Origin: Curvularia sp. ZM96
Lineage: Eukaryota; Ascomycota; Dothideomycetes; Pleosporales; Pleosporaceae
DNA length: 64,000 bases
Direction of reading: 5' to 3'
Assembly: GCA_022457065.1 (NCBI GenBank)
Contig: JAJGBQ010000001.1
Location: 4,402,001 to 4,466,000, forward strand
Below, one piece after another: positions 45,969 through 58,181 of this stretch; within the stretch, counting starts at the first letter, position 1; every line of letters starts with the position of its first letter. The notes below the pieces were generated by a model. It had not been told where the DNA came from. It worked only from the letters and a program-made list of their open reading frames with translations, and made no database searches. A program made the position numbers and the translations under genes.

Positions 45969-48891
45969 TCAAATCTCGAACCGCTTAAAGCCCTCGACCA
46001 ACCCGTCGCTAATCTTCGACTGTATCGCCCATGCAGGCATATAATGCCGTACCTCATCAAAAGCAGGGATGTCGCCAGCATTGGCATCTGACCATAGGCA
46101 TACAATCTTTCCAGAAAGCTTGGATTGTTCTTTGGCGTCCCATGTCACACTAACGTTCCAGGGCTGACCAAATTCACGATGCCACAGTCGCACTTCCCGG
46201 GATCCCGCTGCACCGACACGCTTGAAGCGGGGATCTGAAACGGCGCCAGCAACGGCTAGGTCGGTAACGGGAGAGTCGAACAGAATGCGACATGCTCGTG
46301 TGTTTTGACCGACAACGCGAATTGTCGCTGTGCTGGAAGTGTTGCCCTTGTGTATCTTATAATCGAGCCATTTGTCGGTTGTGGGTTTGCGATCCAAGGG
46401 TGCTGTTTGGGTGGTGTCCGGCACGACATGGGCTGGTAGACCCTGCCACTCGCACGTCTTTAGCTCCTTACGTGTTGCTACGTCAGGCGTCATGCATTTG
46501 AATTGCGTGCCTTGCGCACTGGGTATTTCGCCCACAATGCGTTGTACGTAGCCATCCACACCAGTCAGGGATACCGTGTTGGCACCCGTCTCACAGTCGA
46601 CTCGCTGGATGAAGTAGACCTTTAGGCGGTGATCCCTGCTGAAAGGAAATGCCACAAGATTGTAGATGACAGTCCCAACACAGATTAGGAACAGAAAGGT
46701 AGGGACATGATAGGTGAAGCGATGAATGAAAGGGCCGATTGGTGTCAGCAACAGCACGCTGAGCGACGCAATGGCGAGGTAGATGAACAAGGTCGAGTTA
46801 CCATCCGACGGTGTCTGGTAAAGAGCCGACGTGAGGAGAAGGGCGACTTGCCCCACCAAGATGATGATTATGGGTGCCAAGAGGAGGAGTTGGATGGTCC
46901 AGATCCAGCTCGGTAATTTGCCGCTCCACTCTTGTTCCCCAGAATAGACGTTCCCGAGGCCCAATCGTCGGGTGCCATGTCCATGATCGTCGCTTCCCTC
47001 GCTGGTGGAGTCTCGCCTGCTGCCGTATCTTGCAAATCCGCGGCGATCACCACGAAGCAGAGACGTGGTTTCGGTCGCATCGTCGTCTCCTACTGCGCGA
47101 TCCTCAGAACGTGCAGCACTGGTGCTGCCGGTAAGAGGACGACTGGCGGACTCTGAATTGTGGCGCTCGCTATTGATCTGGTCGATATGGCGCGCATACG
47201 CGGACTTTGTTGGTGCAAAGAAAAGCTCCAGATACGAAAGGAGGAGAGCAGTGAACACTGCGGCAAAGTAGAAGAGCACGGGATAACCAGCCGCAAGCTG
47301 GTAGTTGTTGACGAAGACGGTGACCACGGTTAGGAGGATGAAAGAGCCAACGAATAGCCAGATTAGGGTGTACATGCGCTGAAGAGCCGAGGGGCGCATG
47401 GCATCTGCACCACGGGATAGGAACCACGCGACGGTGAACCAAGCAGAGAGCATCATACTGTTGGAACGGTTAGCTATAGTACCTGCAGATGTTCTAGGTA
47501 ACTCACCTCCAGACAGCAAATGGACTACTGTAGATGATGAAAGCGTTGAAGCGGATGATGAGGTAAGCTAGGGCGACGACAATGGCACCGGCAACGAGGA
47601 AGATGATGGGAAACCGGAAAAAGCCTCGCCAGCCGTAGAGGCGTACAGGATGGTCATCATCTGGCGAGTAGACGTATGCCTTGCGCGCGAGCAGATAGTT
47701 TTTATCCAGTCTTGAAAGCCCAACTGTAAGGCCAATGAGCACTAGAGGCGCAACCACCAACATGGTGACGCACAGCGCAAATAAGGTGTGAAGCTGGAAA
47801 ACGACAAAGACTTTGCCAAAGAGGTCGAACCAAACGCCATCACTGCCAGTGCCTGCGTTGACTCTGCCATTGTCAACAGCCTCCGGGCCACTGAATTGAG
47901 TACCAGTCACTGAGGCGAGTCCAGCAGTCGAGGCCAAAGCCGCTGATAGCATGTGCCAAACGGATTTGATCGATGTTTCGCGCGTCGAATCTTCGACAGT
48001 ATGGTATCGAGCTCGGGGCTCCATGAAAGCAATGTCGAGTCCACGGAGCCCAAGATCCCCATGAAAGACTCGGTAGTCGGTCTCACTACGAATAAGACCC
48101 TTCTTGAACCCATCTCCGCTTACAACCGTTCCAAAGGGATACTTGGACTTCTTATAGAAGCGTGTCACTTCAGTGTCTGTGCTTCGGAAGAGAGTGGCCC
48201 TGCCACCAGCACCAGCACCTTCCAAATTTACAAAGGTATGGGGAACTTGAGATATCGGGTTTTGCATGAATGCCCTGGCTCCATTCAAATAGTCTTCCTC
48301 GCCATTGTTGAGCAGGAGAACCAGCGTCCGCTTAGGCCAGTTGCGAGGCTCGGTAAAGTAGGAAAGGAGCTGAAGGACGGTCACGACACCCACACCATCG
48401 TCAGTTGCTCCGTAGCCGGAGCTCACGGAGTCGTAGTGCGCATTCACGAGAACGCCGCCGTTGTCCGGTCTGCGCTCAGTGGAGTTAAAGGGCTCATCAT
48501 CTTCGGACCCGCGTATAGCCACGATCAAGTTGGTTCCCTCGAAATAGACAGATGTGGTGCCAGATGAGAAAGTAACGTTTGCGGTCAAGTCATCAAATAC
48601 TTCAATGCTGCCGGGCTCTGCATCCTTCTCGGCGATGATGGCTTGGATGCGCGAGATAAGGTATTGGCGCACGTGATCATTGGCGTGGCTGTTGTATGGA
48701 TGGAAGTAGCGGGTGATGTGCTGGAGGTCCGCCCAAGCTTCTGTGAGGTTGATGCCTTGAGGAGTATGCGAGGGATAGTCCGGCACCGTCAGGTGGGTAA
48801 CAAGCAGCGCCGCAAACAAACCCACATAGATGGCAGTCGTGAAGAAGATGACGGGCTTCGGCGTGAAGGAGAAGGGATTGTATCGGACCAT
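45969..48891 (-). CDS. PFF1: Vacuolar membrane protease, M28 metallopeptidase (PFF1)
   Basis: Two exons (48891-47507, 47457-45969) encode 957 aa; the 49-bp intron lies between membrane helices. The luminal M28 zinc peptidase domain has its ligands in order: VLVNAHYDSVSSGYGATDDG (His and Asp), LLNNGEEDYLNGA (the EE pair), FVNLEGAGAGG and ARYHTVEDS (His). A first helix (KPVIFFTTAIYVGLFAALLV) precedes it and about eight more follow, with an acidic Ser-rich cytosolic loop (DDDATETTSLLRGDRRG). The C-terminal domain ends SDGLVEGFKRFEI. Length and layout match yeast Pff1/YBR074W, which sits in the vacuole membrane; its substrates are little known. Confidence 0.92.
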
Positions 48892-49266
48892 AGCTGCGCT
48901 GGCGGAGCCTGGTAGGCTCGTTGTCCAAAGCAGTGCTATGGGCGGTGATGACGCAAGGTGGAGTGTCTGGAATGATGTCGAGGTATCTTTGGTCCACGAT
49001 GGGCGGGGCGCGGGTCTTGTGCATGCATGTGCAGGCGTCGTGGGCCATAGCTCCCGCCGCGCCAGCCAAGGCAGGAAAGGATCGCTGTGCTAGCTGGAGC
49101 TATCGGTATCACATTCGCACCTTAATTTTTGTTTCTACACACTACCAAAGCATGGAGACTTGAACCTTCATTGTCTACTGCATCTTGGCGCATTCCACAC
49201 GCGGATATGTCGATGCTGCCTGTTTGCAGGTAACAATAGCTCGGTTGACAAGCTAGGTTGCCCATC
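48892..49266. promoter_or_regulatory. Divergent promoter of PFF1 and the unknown gene
   Basis: There are 375 bp between two outward-facing ATGs. Apart from a GTG-started shadow frame overlapping PFF1, nothing coding is visible. Confidence 0.4.
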
Positions 49267-49935
49267 ATGACAGGGGCCGAAGAAGTGGTGAATACTCAAC
49301 ACCACGAGCGTTCGTTGCTTATTCCTGCTACGCGCAAGCAAGGACTCGACACAGAATCGGATGCAGATGCATATCGTGTAGAAGAAGAAAACACACCCGC
49401 TCTTTGGACTGCGCCATCGCTTCCACCTCTCCCACAACTCGCTGCTTCACCAACGACCTATTCAGGCAGCTGCCTCGCCCTCAGTACCCAGCTTGTTGCA
49501 TATATTCGAACACTTCTCGCTCCGCCACCATGTATTTCTGTCTCAATAGGAAGTGGCTTCGGTCTCCTTGAGGCATATCTCATGACTGGAGACTATGGTT
49601 TTCACGTCATTGGGGTCGAGGTTGAACCAAGTCCAAATAAGTACCTGCCTTCTTCCCACCATCGCATCGTCAATGGTACCCGCTTTCTCCAGCCCCTTGC
49701 CGCCCAAGCTACGACTTGGCTATTTGTATATCCAAGACGCGTTGGATTGGTTCAGGAATATATGGCGGCATACGGACAGAAGAGTGTGGAGAAGATAGTA
49801 TGGGCAGGACCGAAGGCCGACTGGGACGATTACAAGGCATGCTTTGCTGGCTGGCATCTACAAGAGCAGGAAGCTAGTGCTGTAGGTGGCCAAGCATGGG
49901 AGTTCATCGCTGTTGCAAGTAAAACAACCAAGTGA
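49267..49935 (+). CDS. Conserved-looking fungal protein, Rossmann-like, unknown function
   Basis: A single exon encodes 222 aa from ATG 49267; the frame runs to 49258 only with a TTG. After a polar N-terminus with TPALWTAPSLPPLPQLAASP, the text reads PPPCISVSIGSGFGLLEAYL, which resembles motif I of class I SAM-dependent methyltransferases (V-S-I-G-S-G-F-G-L-L-E), then HVIGVEVEPSPNKYL (an acidic end to the second strand) and TTWLFVYPRRVGLVQEYMAA, IVWAGPKADWDDYKACFAGW. The methyltransferase assignment is inference. It is the last host gene before the transposon block. Confidence 0.68.
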   Translation: MTGAEEVVNTQHHERSLLIPATRKQGLDTESDADAYRVEEENTPALWTAPSLPPLPQLAASPTTYSGSCLALSTQLVAYIRTLLAPPPCISVSIGSGFGLLEAYLMTGDYGFHVIGVEVEPSPNKYLPSSHHRIVNGTRFLQPLAAQATTWLFVYPRRVGLVQEYMAAYGQKSVEKIVWAGPKADWDDYKACFAGWHLQEQEASAVGGQAWEFIAVASKTTK

Positions 49936-50547
49936 TACTAGGCAAAACATGATGAGAGCCGCAACCAGGCTGCATACGCCTCGGAGATAGTCTCGAGCCG
50001 CTGATTTGTTTCGGTTGATGGGCCTCGATATTTCGAGCCCATGTTGTCCACCATACCAGTGGTCGATAGAGTCGCCATGCATCCTCCCATTTCACCTCGT
50101 GACTACCAGCAGCTTTTCCGCGCGATGTCATTCAGAGAGAGTGAACATACGAGAAGGGAAAATTCTCTCTAGGTTGAGCATTTCTCGATTTGTATCGTTG
50201 CGTTGGCCAGCCGGGTTTGGAGGGAAACTTCTAGCGAATCTGTTATTTTAGATGAACAGAGTGTGTGGGCAGGAAGCTGTACGGATTTTGGAGATGTTGT
50301 AGACTAGCTTGAGCTCGATTTAGTTCAAAGTAGCTGAATCTCTCATAATCAAAACTATAGACACCCAGTTGCAGTCTGCATCTCGGCTCCAGCTATATCC
50401 CAACCAGTTGAAATTAATCGTGAGAAGATCCCCACCTTTGGCCAGAACTTGGCTAAGAGAATGATCATGAGAGACTTCGCTAAACTCCAAAGTACCAGTT
50501 CCAAGCACATATGAAGTCGTCGAATTGAGGATGGAAAAGGCAGTGTC
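49936..50547. other. Intergenic region at the gene/transposon border
   Basis: These 612 bp lie between the last host gene and the first transposon sequence. No gene or repeat is recognised. Confidence 0.35.
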
Positions 50548-50837
50548 TGTTGCGCCCCAGTTCTGGACCGTTTAAGTATTACTAAGCTCTAGAACATGTT
50601 TCTCTAATGCCTAGACTTTTCCTAGATGTCTAAATATCTAACAGAAACATAAGATCGCATTTAGGTAGTTAGAGGTTAATTATTGTAATGGGTTAGGCAT
50701 AACTAGCCTAACCTATTATAGTCTAATCACGTGTAGGACTCTATAAGTAGAGCAGATAGACTGTTAGACCTCTTCCCTTAAGCAATACAATAATTTTTGA
50801 TTCCTTACAGTTTCCTGTCAGGCTTCAGCCCATAACA
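50548..50837 (+). mobile_element. Probable solo or truncated LTR (290 bp)
   Basis: The segment begins TGTTGCGCC and ends CATAACA, so its ends are inverted TGTT/AACA. Inside are a TATA-like ctataagtagagcag (about 50739) and a downstream aagcaatacaataatttt region, as in promoter and poly(A) parts of a fungal LTR. It abuts pogo-like sequence on its right. No matching 5-bp target duplication was seen (gtgtc on the left, aaaat on the right), so this may be one end of a deleted element. Confidence 0.42.
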
Positions 50838-51110
50838 AAAATAACTACTCTTCAAAAGCCCTTAATAAATTAAATAAGCGTAAGAGCTGCAAGTAGTAAT
50901 ACGTATAGATAGAAGAAACTCTTACTATAAGTACAGTATAAGAAGGATTAGCTAAATGAGCAAGTAGTAGTTATAGTTATAGTAAAGGTACGTTAAAGAG
51001 AGGTAGTACAGGTGTTATAAGCAGACTAGATATGACGCTTATACTTACGTAGTTAAGATAGATAGTATAAGTAATAGTATTAAGTCTAATAATTAATTTA
51101 GTATAACGTG
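50838..51110 (+). mobile_element. 3' fragment of a pogo/Fot1-like DNA transposon (copy 1)
   Basis: From about 50840 the DNA is clearly homologous to 59938-60190 of the second copy (for example ataagcgtaagagct and tacgtagttaagatagatag occur in both). It represents the C-terminal tail of a pogo/Fot1-like transposase with its basic linker and Cys/His end, carrying many C-to-T and G-to-A changes. The 5' part is missing, replaced by the LTR to the left. Confidence 0.6.
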
Positions 51111-51898
51111 GTTCACAAGTGGGCGGCCCACCCAAGTGAGCGGCCCATGCCCCACTAGCGCGTTAACGTCGACACTATAACGCGTTATGTCTCAACAACG
51201 TCGATATCTATTAACCTATCCTAAATTAGATCTTTAGCTTACTCTTTTTAATATCTAATCGTAACGTGTTTAAAGCTAAAGACGCGCTACCTCTATCTAT
51301 AACGTGCCTCGAAGAACTTTATCGTACTAACGCGCTAGAAGACGCTCTTAACGCGACTGCGAACTAAAGTTAAAGCGTCTAAATAAGCTAGAAGAGAAGG
51401 CTATAGTTAAGCGTATTCTTAAAGAGTCTACGCGAGAATTTGCGCCTACAAAGGCTAACGTTTAAGTAATAGCTAATAAACTATTACATAAGCAGGAGAG
51501 TAACCCTATTAGCAAGAACTAGGTTAATAACTTTATTAAGAGAACTTCTAAGCTCCGTACGCGCTAGAGTCGTCCCTATAATTACTAGCAAGCCGCCTAC
51601 GAGGACCTAGCGGCTATCTAACGCTAGTTCGATCTAGTCGAGTTAATAAAGTAGAAGTAGAGTATTATAGACGACGATATCTATAACTTTAATAAAACTA
51701 GCTTTATAATAGACAAGATTTTATTATAGTTAGTTATTATAGCTTTAGAAGAATATAGTAAAAAGAAGTAGATATAGCTAGATAACTAATAGTAGATTAC
51801 TATAATCTAAGACGTAGGCGCGTTAGGTCGCTAGCTACCTCTCTTCGTTATCTTTGCAGGTAAGGTGCTTATTAACGTCTAGTTTAAAGACCTACCTA
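51111..51898 (+). pseudogene. Pogo/Fot1-like transposase, N-terminal half (copy 2, RIP-decayed)
   Basis: The element begins near gtggttcacaagtgggcggc with two direct 14-17 bp subterminal repeats (aagtgggcggccca at 51117, aagtgagcggccca at 51134). From about 51230 a frame broken only by TAG/TAA codons reads transposase text: KLEE-A-I...I then an HTH CENP-B-like block, RTSKLRTR, and IIDDDIYNFNKTSF, where active pogo enzymes have the first catalytic aspartate (here asparagine-changed region NFNK for NFDE). It is interrupted at 51898 by a Ty3/gypsy insertion and resumes at 59269. Confidence 0.72.
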
Positions 51899-52370
51899 TG
51901 TTACAAGTAACAGCGAAGGATCTCTCCTTGACGCAGGGCAACGAGGTTGAGGACCAACCACGTCCACGTCAAAAGGTAATGACCATCGCGGGGCTTGGGA
52001 GTCACGTGATATGCCATCCCGCCAAGACTGACCATCCGGGATGGCAGTACATGAAGGGATGGCGGCGCTATCCTAAACCTCCTGCTAAGATAGGATGGAC
52101 GGGATGGCAGGACTAGAGGCAATAGATATAAGAATAGGTTGAATTTTATTATTACATTCGTTGTAGTCAACTCTCATAAGTTCTTCTCTTACATAGATTA
52201 ATACTTAGTTGTTCTATTTTATATAGAATTAATTGTTACTTTATTCGGTTAAACTCTTATAACTTCTCTCCACTACGAATCGCTAGAAAACAATCGCACG
52301 GAATACTTTATACAAGTCTCGCCCTAACCTAGACCGAGACTAGGTAAGTATAGCGAACCCCCGTGTAACA
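51899..52370 (+). repeat. 5' LTR
   Basis: The 472-bp LTR has ends TGTTAC...GTAACA. A TATA-like ttttatatag is at about 52217-52226. It differs from the 3' LTR at about 23 positions, all transitions by eye. Confidence 0.9.
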
Positions 52371-52433
52371 CTTTAACCACCTACGGATTCTATAGAAGGA
52401 TTTAACTAACAGTACGCCTAATTAAGATTCAAG

Positions 52434-53520
52434 ATGTCTCACGCACATTCTTAATCTCAGGATAGTGCCCAGGGACCGGCTTAAAGTTTAGCACCCAGGC
52501 CTAACCCAGCACTCGACGATGAGATGCTGACCCTAAGTGACGACGAGGACGACAACAGGCGTCATGTGCGAGAACTGCGAAATCTTAGGCGACAGGCCAC
52601 GATCCAAGCACAGCAGATAGCTGGCATGCAGGAAATAATTAATTAGCTCACGAGCCAGCTAATGGCCACCCCTAACGAGAAAAGAACTACCGCGAAACCC
52701 AAGATAGCGCTACTAGAGAAGTTCAATGGAAGTCACAACGACTTGTGGACGTTCCTAACCAGCACCGATCTCTATAGCGAATATCACGGAGTACCCAACG
52801 ACCAGGAAAAGATTCTACTAGCTAGTACGTATATAAAGGGCAAGGCAGCTAGATAAGTGCAGCTATACGTTAAGGACTTCCTAAAGGACACAGACAACTA
52901 TAGGACTAAGGAAGAAACACAGGAGCTATTTAAGAGCTAGGAAAACTTCAAAACGGAAATAGGACGCATCTTCGGCGAGATAGACGAAAAGAAACAAGTG
53001 GAAAGAGCGATTACTCGTTTGCGCCAAACCAAGTCGGTATCCGCGTATACGGCTGAGTTCAAGCAACTCTAGTCCAGGATCGATTAGAACGACGCATCGC
53101 TTCGTACGGCATACGAAGTAGGACTAAAGGAAAATGTCAAAGACGGACTTGTACACCACGATAAACTAGAAACGTTGCACGCATTAATCGAGCTAGCTAC
53201 GCGCATCGACCATAGGCTATAGGAAAGGAACGAGCAGAAAAGGAAATAGTTCTAGCCCACGACAGCCAATACTAAGAAACACCGCAGCAATAAGGACAAA
53301 GATAGTAACACTATTATAGCTAGAAAAGTACAGGAGAAGTCCAAGAACAAGAAATCCCGCGGAAAAGGCAAAGACGGCCTTTCTAAGGAAGAACGCCAGA
53401 GGCGTTACGATAACAAAGCATGTCTTAGGTGTAGAGAGTTAGGACACTTTCGCAGAGACTGCCCTAGGGAAGAAGTCAGTAAACAAGTAGTGGTAAAGAT
53501 TAAGATGCTGAAGGCTTAGC
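52434..53520 (+). pseudogene. gag remnant with CCHC zinc knuckle
   Basis: Gag starts near ATG 52434 and its capsid text includes LLEKFNGSHNDLWTFLTSTD and a C-terminal knuckle at about 53421-53463 reading CLRCRELGHFRRDC (C-x2-C-x4-H-x4-C). The frame has several TAG codons, so no full protein can be made. Confidence 0.75.
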
Positions 53521-53659
53521 CATCTATCTTACTATCTATTAAGGATTTGAACGATAATCTCAGCGATATAGACCTATACGAAGAGGCACGCTTAAACGAA
53601 GACGACGACTTTAAGGTGGTTTCTAGACCTATTTAGGCGAATGAGGTCATGCGATGGGC

Positions 53660-54340
53660 AACCCCGGAACCTACCGATTAGAAAATCGACGCTGTGGACA
53701 TACAGTAACGACTAGCGAAAGAGAGATGTTGGCTGTGTGGCGACGCCACCTATGTAGCGGATACCTATATATATCGCGCTCGACGACTTAACATTACCAG
53801 CTTGGAGGCCGACACTATAGCTAGGAGGGCGTTCGAGGAACAACCTCTCTTTACGGACCCCACGCTACTAGAGTACTAACTAGTAGAAGACTATAAAAAG
53901 GAGGAGGAAATCCACTAACGTTTCTACTAGATCGACTATAAAAGGGATTTTTGCATGTACTACGTAGATGAAAAGGAACGGAGCAAGCTAGATAAATATA
54001 GCTGCTGCTACATATATTTATAGGCAGAAGAATGCCCGATGTTAGATTGCCACATCCACTAGGAAGAGCACCAAGAGGCGCACGAACGCCTGGAATGGAT
54101 AAACTGTATAGAGAAGTGCTGATTCTATCGAGAACAACGAGTCGCGGCAAGGCAAGAAAGCCACTATCTACACAGAACTATAGCGGCCAAGGAATGCCGA
54201 ACAGTAGGATGTAAAACTCATGACACGACGAAGGATCAGATCCCGACGCCAGAGACACTAGAGGAAATGATCCCACACATGAATATCTACTAGACCTTTT
54301 GCACGGAAGACTAGTGTATGATACACTATAAGGCAAAGGC
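53660..54340 (+). other. Cys/His-rich linker with three C-x4-C-x2-H motifs (element 1)
   Basis: Between the gag knuckle and the protease there is a long coding-like stretch with repeated CPMLDCHIH (54033-54059), CRTVGCKTH (54195-54221) and a third copy split by a TAG (54300-54326). The stretch is not part of standard gag-pol domains that I recognise. Confidence 0.55.
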
Positions 54341-54689
54341 AAACACCGGTTACTTTCCGCGTAGTACCGATCGAAAGAACCGAGACTAACGACGCGAGAA
54401 TAGAGCCACTAGGGGACAAACACCCGGAAGAAACCTTGTATCTCACGGGCATAGTGATTGGAGATTATGCTACAGGGACGCCTGTCTAGATCACTTAGTA
54501 GCCAAACAACAAGCCGGAAAATTCCCTAAGGAAAGGAAGAGGTTGGAAAAGGGCCGACGCTCTTAGCTAAAAAACTAGGATGCTACCAGGGACTAGGTCA
54601 CGCTAGTAAAGGCAGCCCTAAAACGACCCTCAGACAAGTATAAGTTACTAGTAATCGTGCGTTGGAATTAACGACGATTATGCATGTAC

Positions 54690-57600
54690 ACGGACATAAG
54701 ATGAAAGCGACTATAGACAGCGGAGCTGTGCGAACTATAATCTTATCCCGAGTAGTAGAAAAATACGGGATACTCTACTAGAATAAGAAGATTCTATTGG
54801 AAGTAGTATTGGCCGAGGATATTCCCGTGGCATACGGAAGCGGCACGATTAGGCTAGAGACTGAGTTAGTGACACTGAAAGTAGCAGACACGGAAAGCTA
54901 AATAAATATTAGCATCATGGACCTAGAAGAAATAGACCTGCTGATCGGTTATGACTGGCTGGATGCCCATAACCCCGCCATCGATTGGCGAAAGAAGACA
55001 ATACTTAGCCGAGAACCTGCGCGCAAGGTTGCTAGAGTACGAAAAGAGACTCGCCCGACGAATTAGAGCTCAACCCTGGACGGGAGATTCGGCAAGATCT
55101 TACCGCATAAGATCGCGAGAATCTATACGAAGAACCCTTAGGAAGTAGAAGTTATTTAGATAAGACGAGTCGCGCCTATGACGGACGGACCCTTACCACT
55201 AGATATACCGGATGTATACCGAACGAACGAGTTTAGAGAACTGTTCGAAGAAAACGAAGCAATAGACCTAGCTAAATACTAAGATTAGGATCACGAGATT
55301 ATCTTGGAAGAAGGAGCGAAGTTGAGCCTAGGACTAATGTACCTGATAGCGCTAGAGTATGATGCTAAGCTACGGGCATACCTGAAAAAGAATTTGAAAA
55401 AGGGATTTATCCGACCAGGACATGGCCCGATGGCCTCACCGATATTGTTCGTAAAGAAGCCGAACGGGAAATAGCGACTATGTGTCGACTTCCAACGGTT
55501 AAATAGCGTCACACGAAAAAACCAATATCCCTTACTACTAATATTAGAGCTCATGGATTGACTCTAGGGAGCCTAGTGGTTCACGAAGTTCGATGTGCGA
55601 GAAGGATTCTATTAGATTAGAATTAAGGAAGGACACGAGTAGAAGACGGCGTTTAAGACAAAATACGGACTATTCGAGTTCTAGATTATGCCGATAGGTT
55701 TAACTAATGCGCCCGCGACCTTTTAATTAGTCATTAATAACGCACTTCACAAGTACCTTAGAGTCTTTGCTATAGCCTACTTGGACGATGTACTAGTGTA
55801 CTCTAAGAGGACTCTCGAAGAACACATTGAACATGTCAAGAAAGTGCTTAGGAAGCTTAAGGAATATAAGCTATACCTACAGCTAGGAAAATGCGAATTC
55901 CACGCTAAAGAAACGGAATTCCTAGGCTTCATTATCTCAACTGAAGGAGTTAAAATAAACCCGAAGAAGATAGCTACTGTATAGGAATAGCTAAAACCTA
56001 AAATAGTTAGGGACGTGCAATCCTTCCTAGGATTTGCCAATTACTATCAGAAGTTTATTAAAGATTATTCAAGAATTACCGCACCACTCTCCGAGATTAC
56101 AAAGAAGGAAGTAGGATTCCAGTGGAACGAGGAACATTAAGAAGCGTTTGACCGGATCAAATAAATCTTCCTCGAAGCACCCGTACTAGAGATGTACGAC
56201 CTAAGACGAAGGACGCGAGTCGAGACCGACGCGTTAGACTATGCACTCGGAGCTGTACTGTCACAGCAGTGCTTAGATAGGAAATAGAGACTAGTGTTCT
56301 ACTATTCTAGAAAGTTCTTAGGAGTAGAACTCAACTACGATGTTCACGATAAGGAGCTACTAGGAGTAGTCGATGCCTTTAAATAATAGGAAGTGTACCT
56401 GTTAGGTCTCCTAGATACGATCGAGGTTTTTACCAATTACTAGAACCTAGCGAGTTTCATAACAACTAAGAAACTTAACCGACGACAAGTCTGATAGGCT
56501 AAAATATTAGCTCAGTTCGACTTCAAGATCACGCATCGAGCAGGATTGCTTAATAGGGCCGCGGATGTCTTAAGCCAAAGATCTAACCTTCGAGAAGAAG
56601 GGCATAAAGAACCACACGATGCAGTACTTAAGAAGATGCCTGATAGCAGTCTGAAGTATAACCAGCCGGAACTAGCTAGAGTAGCTAAGGTAGCCGCGCT
56701 AACAAAAACGTTAACGCAAGAATAGTAGGAAAGGGCAACGCTATGGCGACCGGATCCCTATCCGCCAGAGGTAGCGAATAATAGGAAGGAACTTAAAGCC
56801 CTAAGAGAAGGCACACGGACGTACGTACCTCCTCACATGAGAACTAAACTTATCTAAACCCTACACGAGTCTCCGGAATACGGACACGCAGCGGTAGAAG
56901 AGATAGTCAGGCGACTAAAGAAGGTGTTCGAGATACCACGCTTGCGAGCGAAGGTATAGGAAGTATTAGGCAACTATTTAGCGTGTCATCAGAACAAGCC
57001 TAAGAGACATAAGCCCTATAGCCTGTTACAACCCTTATAGCCACCGACACGACCATAGAGTAGCGTGACAATAGACTTCATAGTGAAGCTCCCGAAGTCG
57101 CTCGAACCTGGATCAGCTCGACTCTGCGACACCATCCTAGTAATCATGTGCAGATTGACTAAAGGCGCAAAGTTCGTGCCTACGGAAGAAACTATTACGG
57201 CAGAAGAATGCGCGTACGAAGTTTCAAAGGTACTAATATTAGAGTATAGAATACCTGAGGAATTCATTACGGACAGAGATAAGCTATTCACTTCGAAGTA
57301 TTAGTTAACGTTCTTAGTAAAAATAGGAGTTAAGAAGAAGCTATCGACTAGCTTCTACCTAGAAACCGATAGACAAACGGAACGAACGAACTAGACGCTA
57401 GAACAATACTTGCGAATGTACGCTAATAAGCTGCAAGACAACTAGGTTGAACTCTTGCTAATAGCGCAATTAGCCTACAACAGTACGAAGTTAGCGACTA
57501 CGAAGCACTCGCCGCACTACGCTAATTATGGGTATGAGCCGACTGCTCATCAAGACCCGAAAGATATTGAAAGCATCGCAGTTGGAGTAGATAACAAGGC

Positions 57601-58140
57601 TCGACTAATGCGAGAATTACACGAAGAATTAAGTAAGAATATCGCTTATAGGAACCTCACGATGTCTAAGGCTGCGAACAAGCAAAGGATTGAGGGACTA
57701 ACCTTTAAGAAGGGGGATAAAGTTTTCTTGTCACGACAAAACCTGAAAACTAAGCGACTAAGCAAGAAACTAGATAATCTCCAATTAGGACTATTTGAAA
57801 TTCTAGAGAAACTGGGACTAGTAAACTACAAACTCTGGCTACCACTAGGCATGCGTATATATGACGTTTTTCATAAGAAACTATTAGAACTAGCACTCTA
57901 AAACGCCAAGCTAGTAGAAAACATAGAGCTCGAAGACGACGAGTACACGGTCGAAGAAATTAAGAACCTACGGAAAGTTGGTAGTTAGTGGAAGTACTTA
58001 GTCAAGTAGGAAGGATAGCCTAAGAGCTATAACACTTAGGAACCTAAAGGAAATCTAACGAACTGTAAGTCACTAGTACGTGAGTACCATCGGAAGCACC
58101 TAGAGAAGCGAGAACTAGATTCTCGTAGGAAAGGAAGAAA
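54690..58140 (+). pseudogene. pol remnant: protease, RT, RNase H, integrase, chromodomain
   Basis: Protease: a DSGA motif at about 54715. Reverse transcriptase: LKKGFIRPGHGPMASPILFV near 55400 and an intact catalytic YLDD at 55778-55789. RNase H: VETDALDYALGAVLSQ near 56215. Integrase: H-x-H...CHQNKPK zinc region near 56860-57000 and DDE core beginning VTIDFIVKLP near 57066 and FITDRDKLFTSKYW near 57260. Chromodomain-like end near 57930-58100 (WKYLVK...EP...LVREYHRKHL). TAG codons break each domain. One open segment, 57455-57901, is 148 codons. Confidence 0.82.
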
Positions 58141-58181
58141 TTAAGGGATAAAGGATCGAAAGAAGAAGAATTAGCCTGTAA

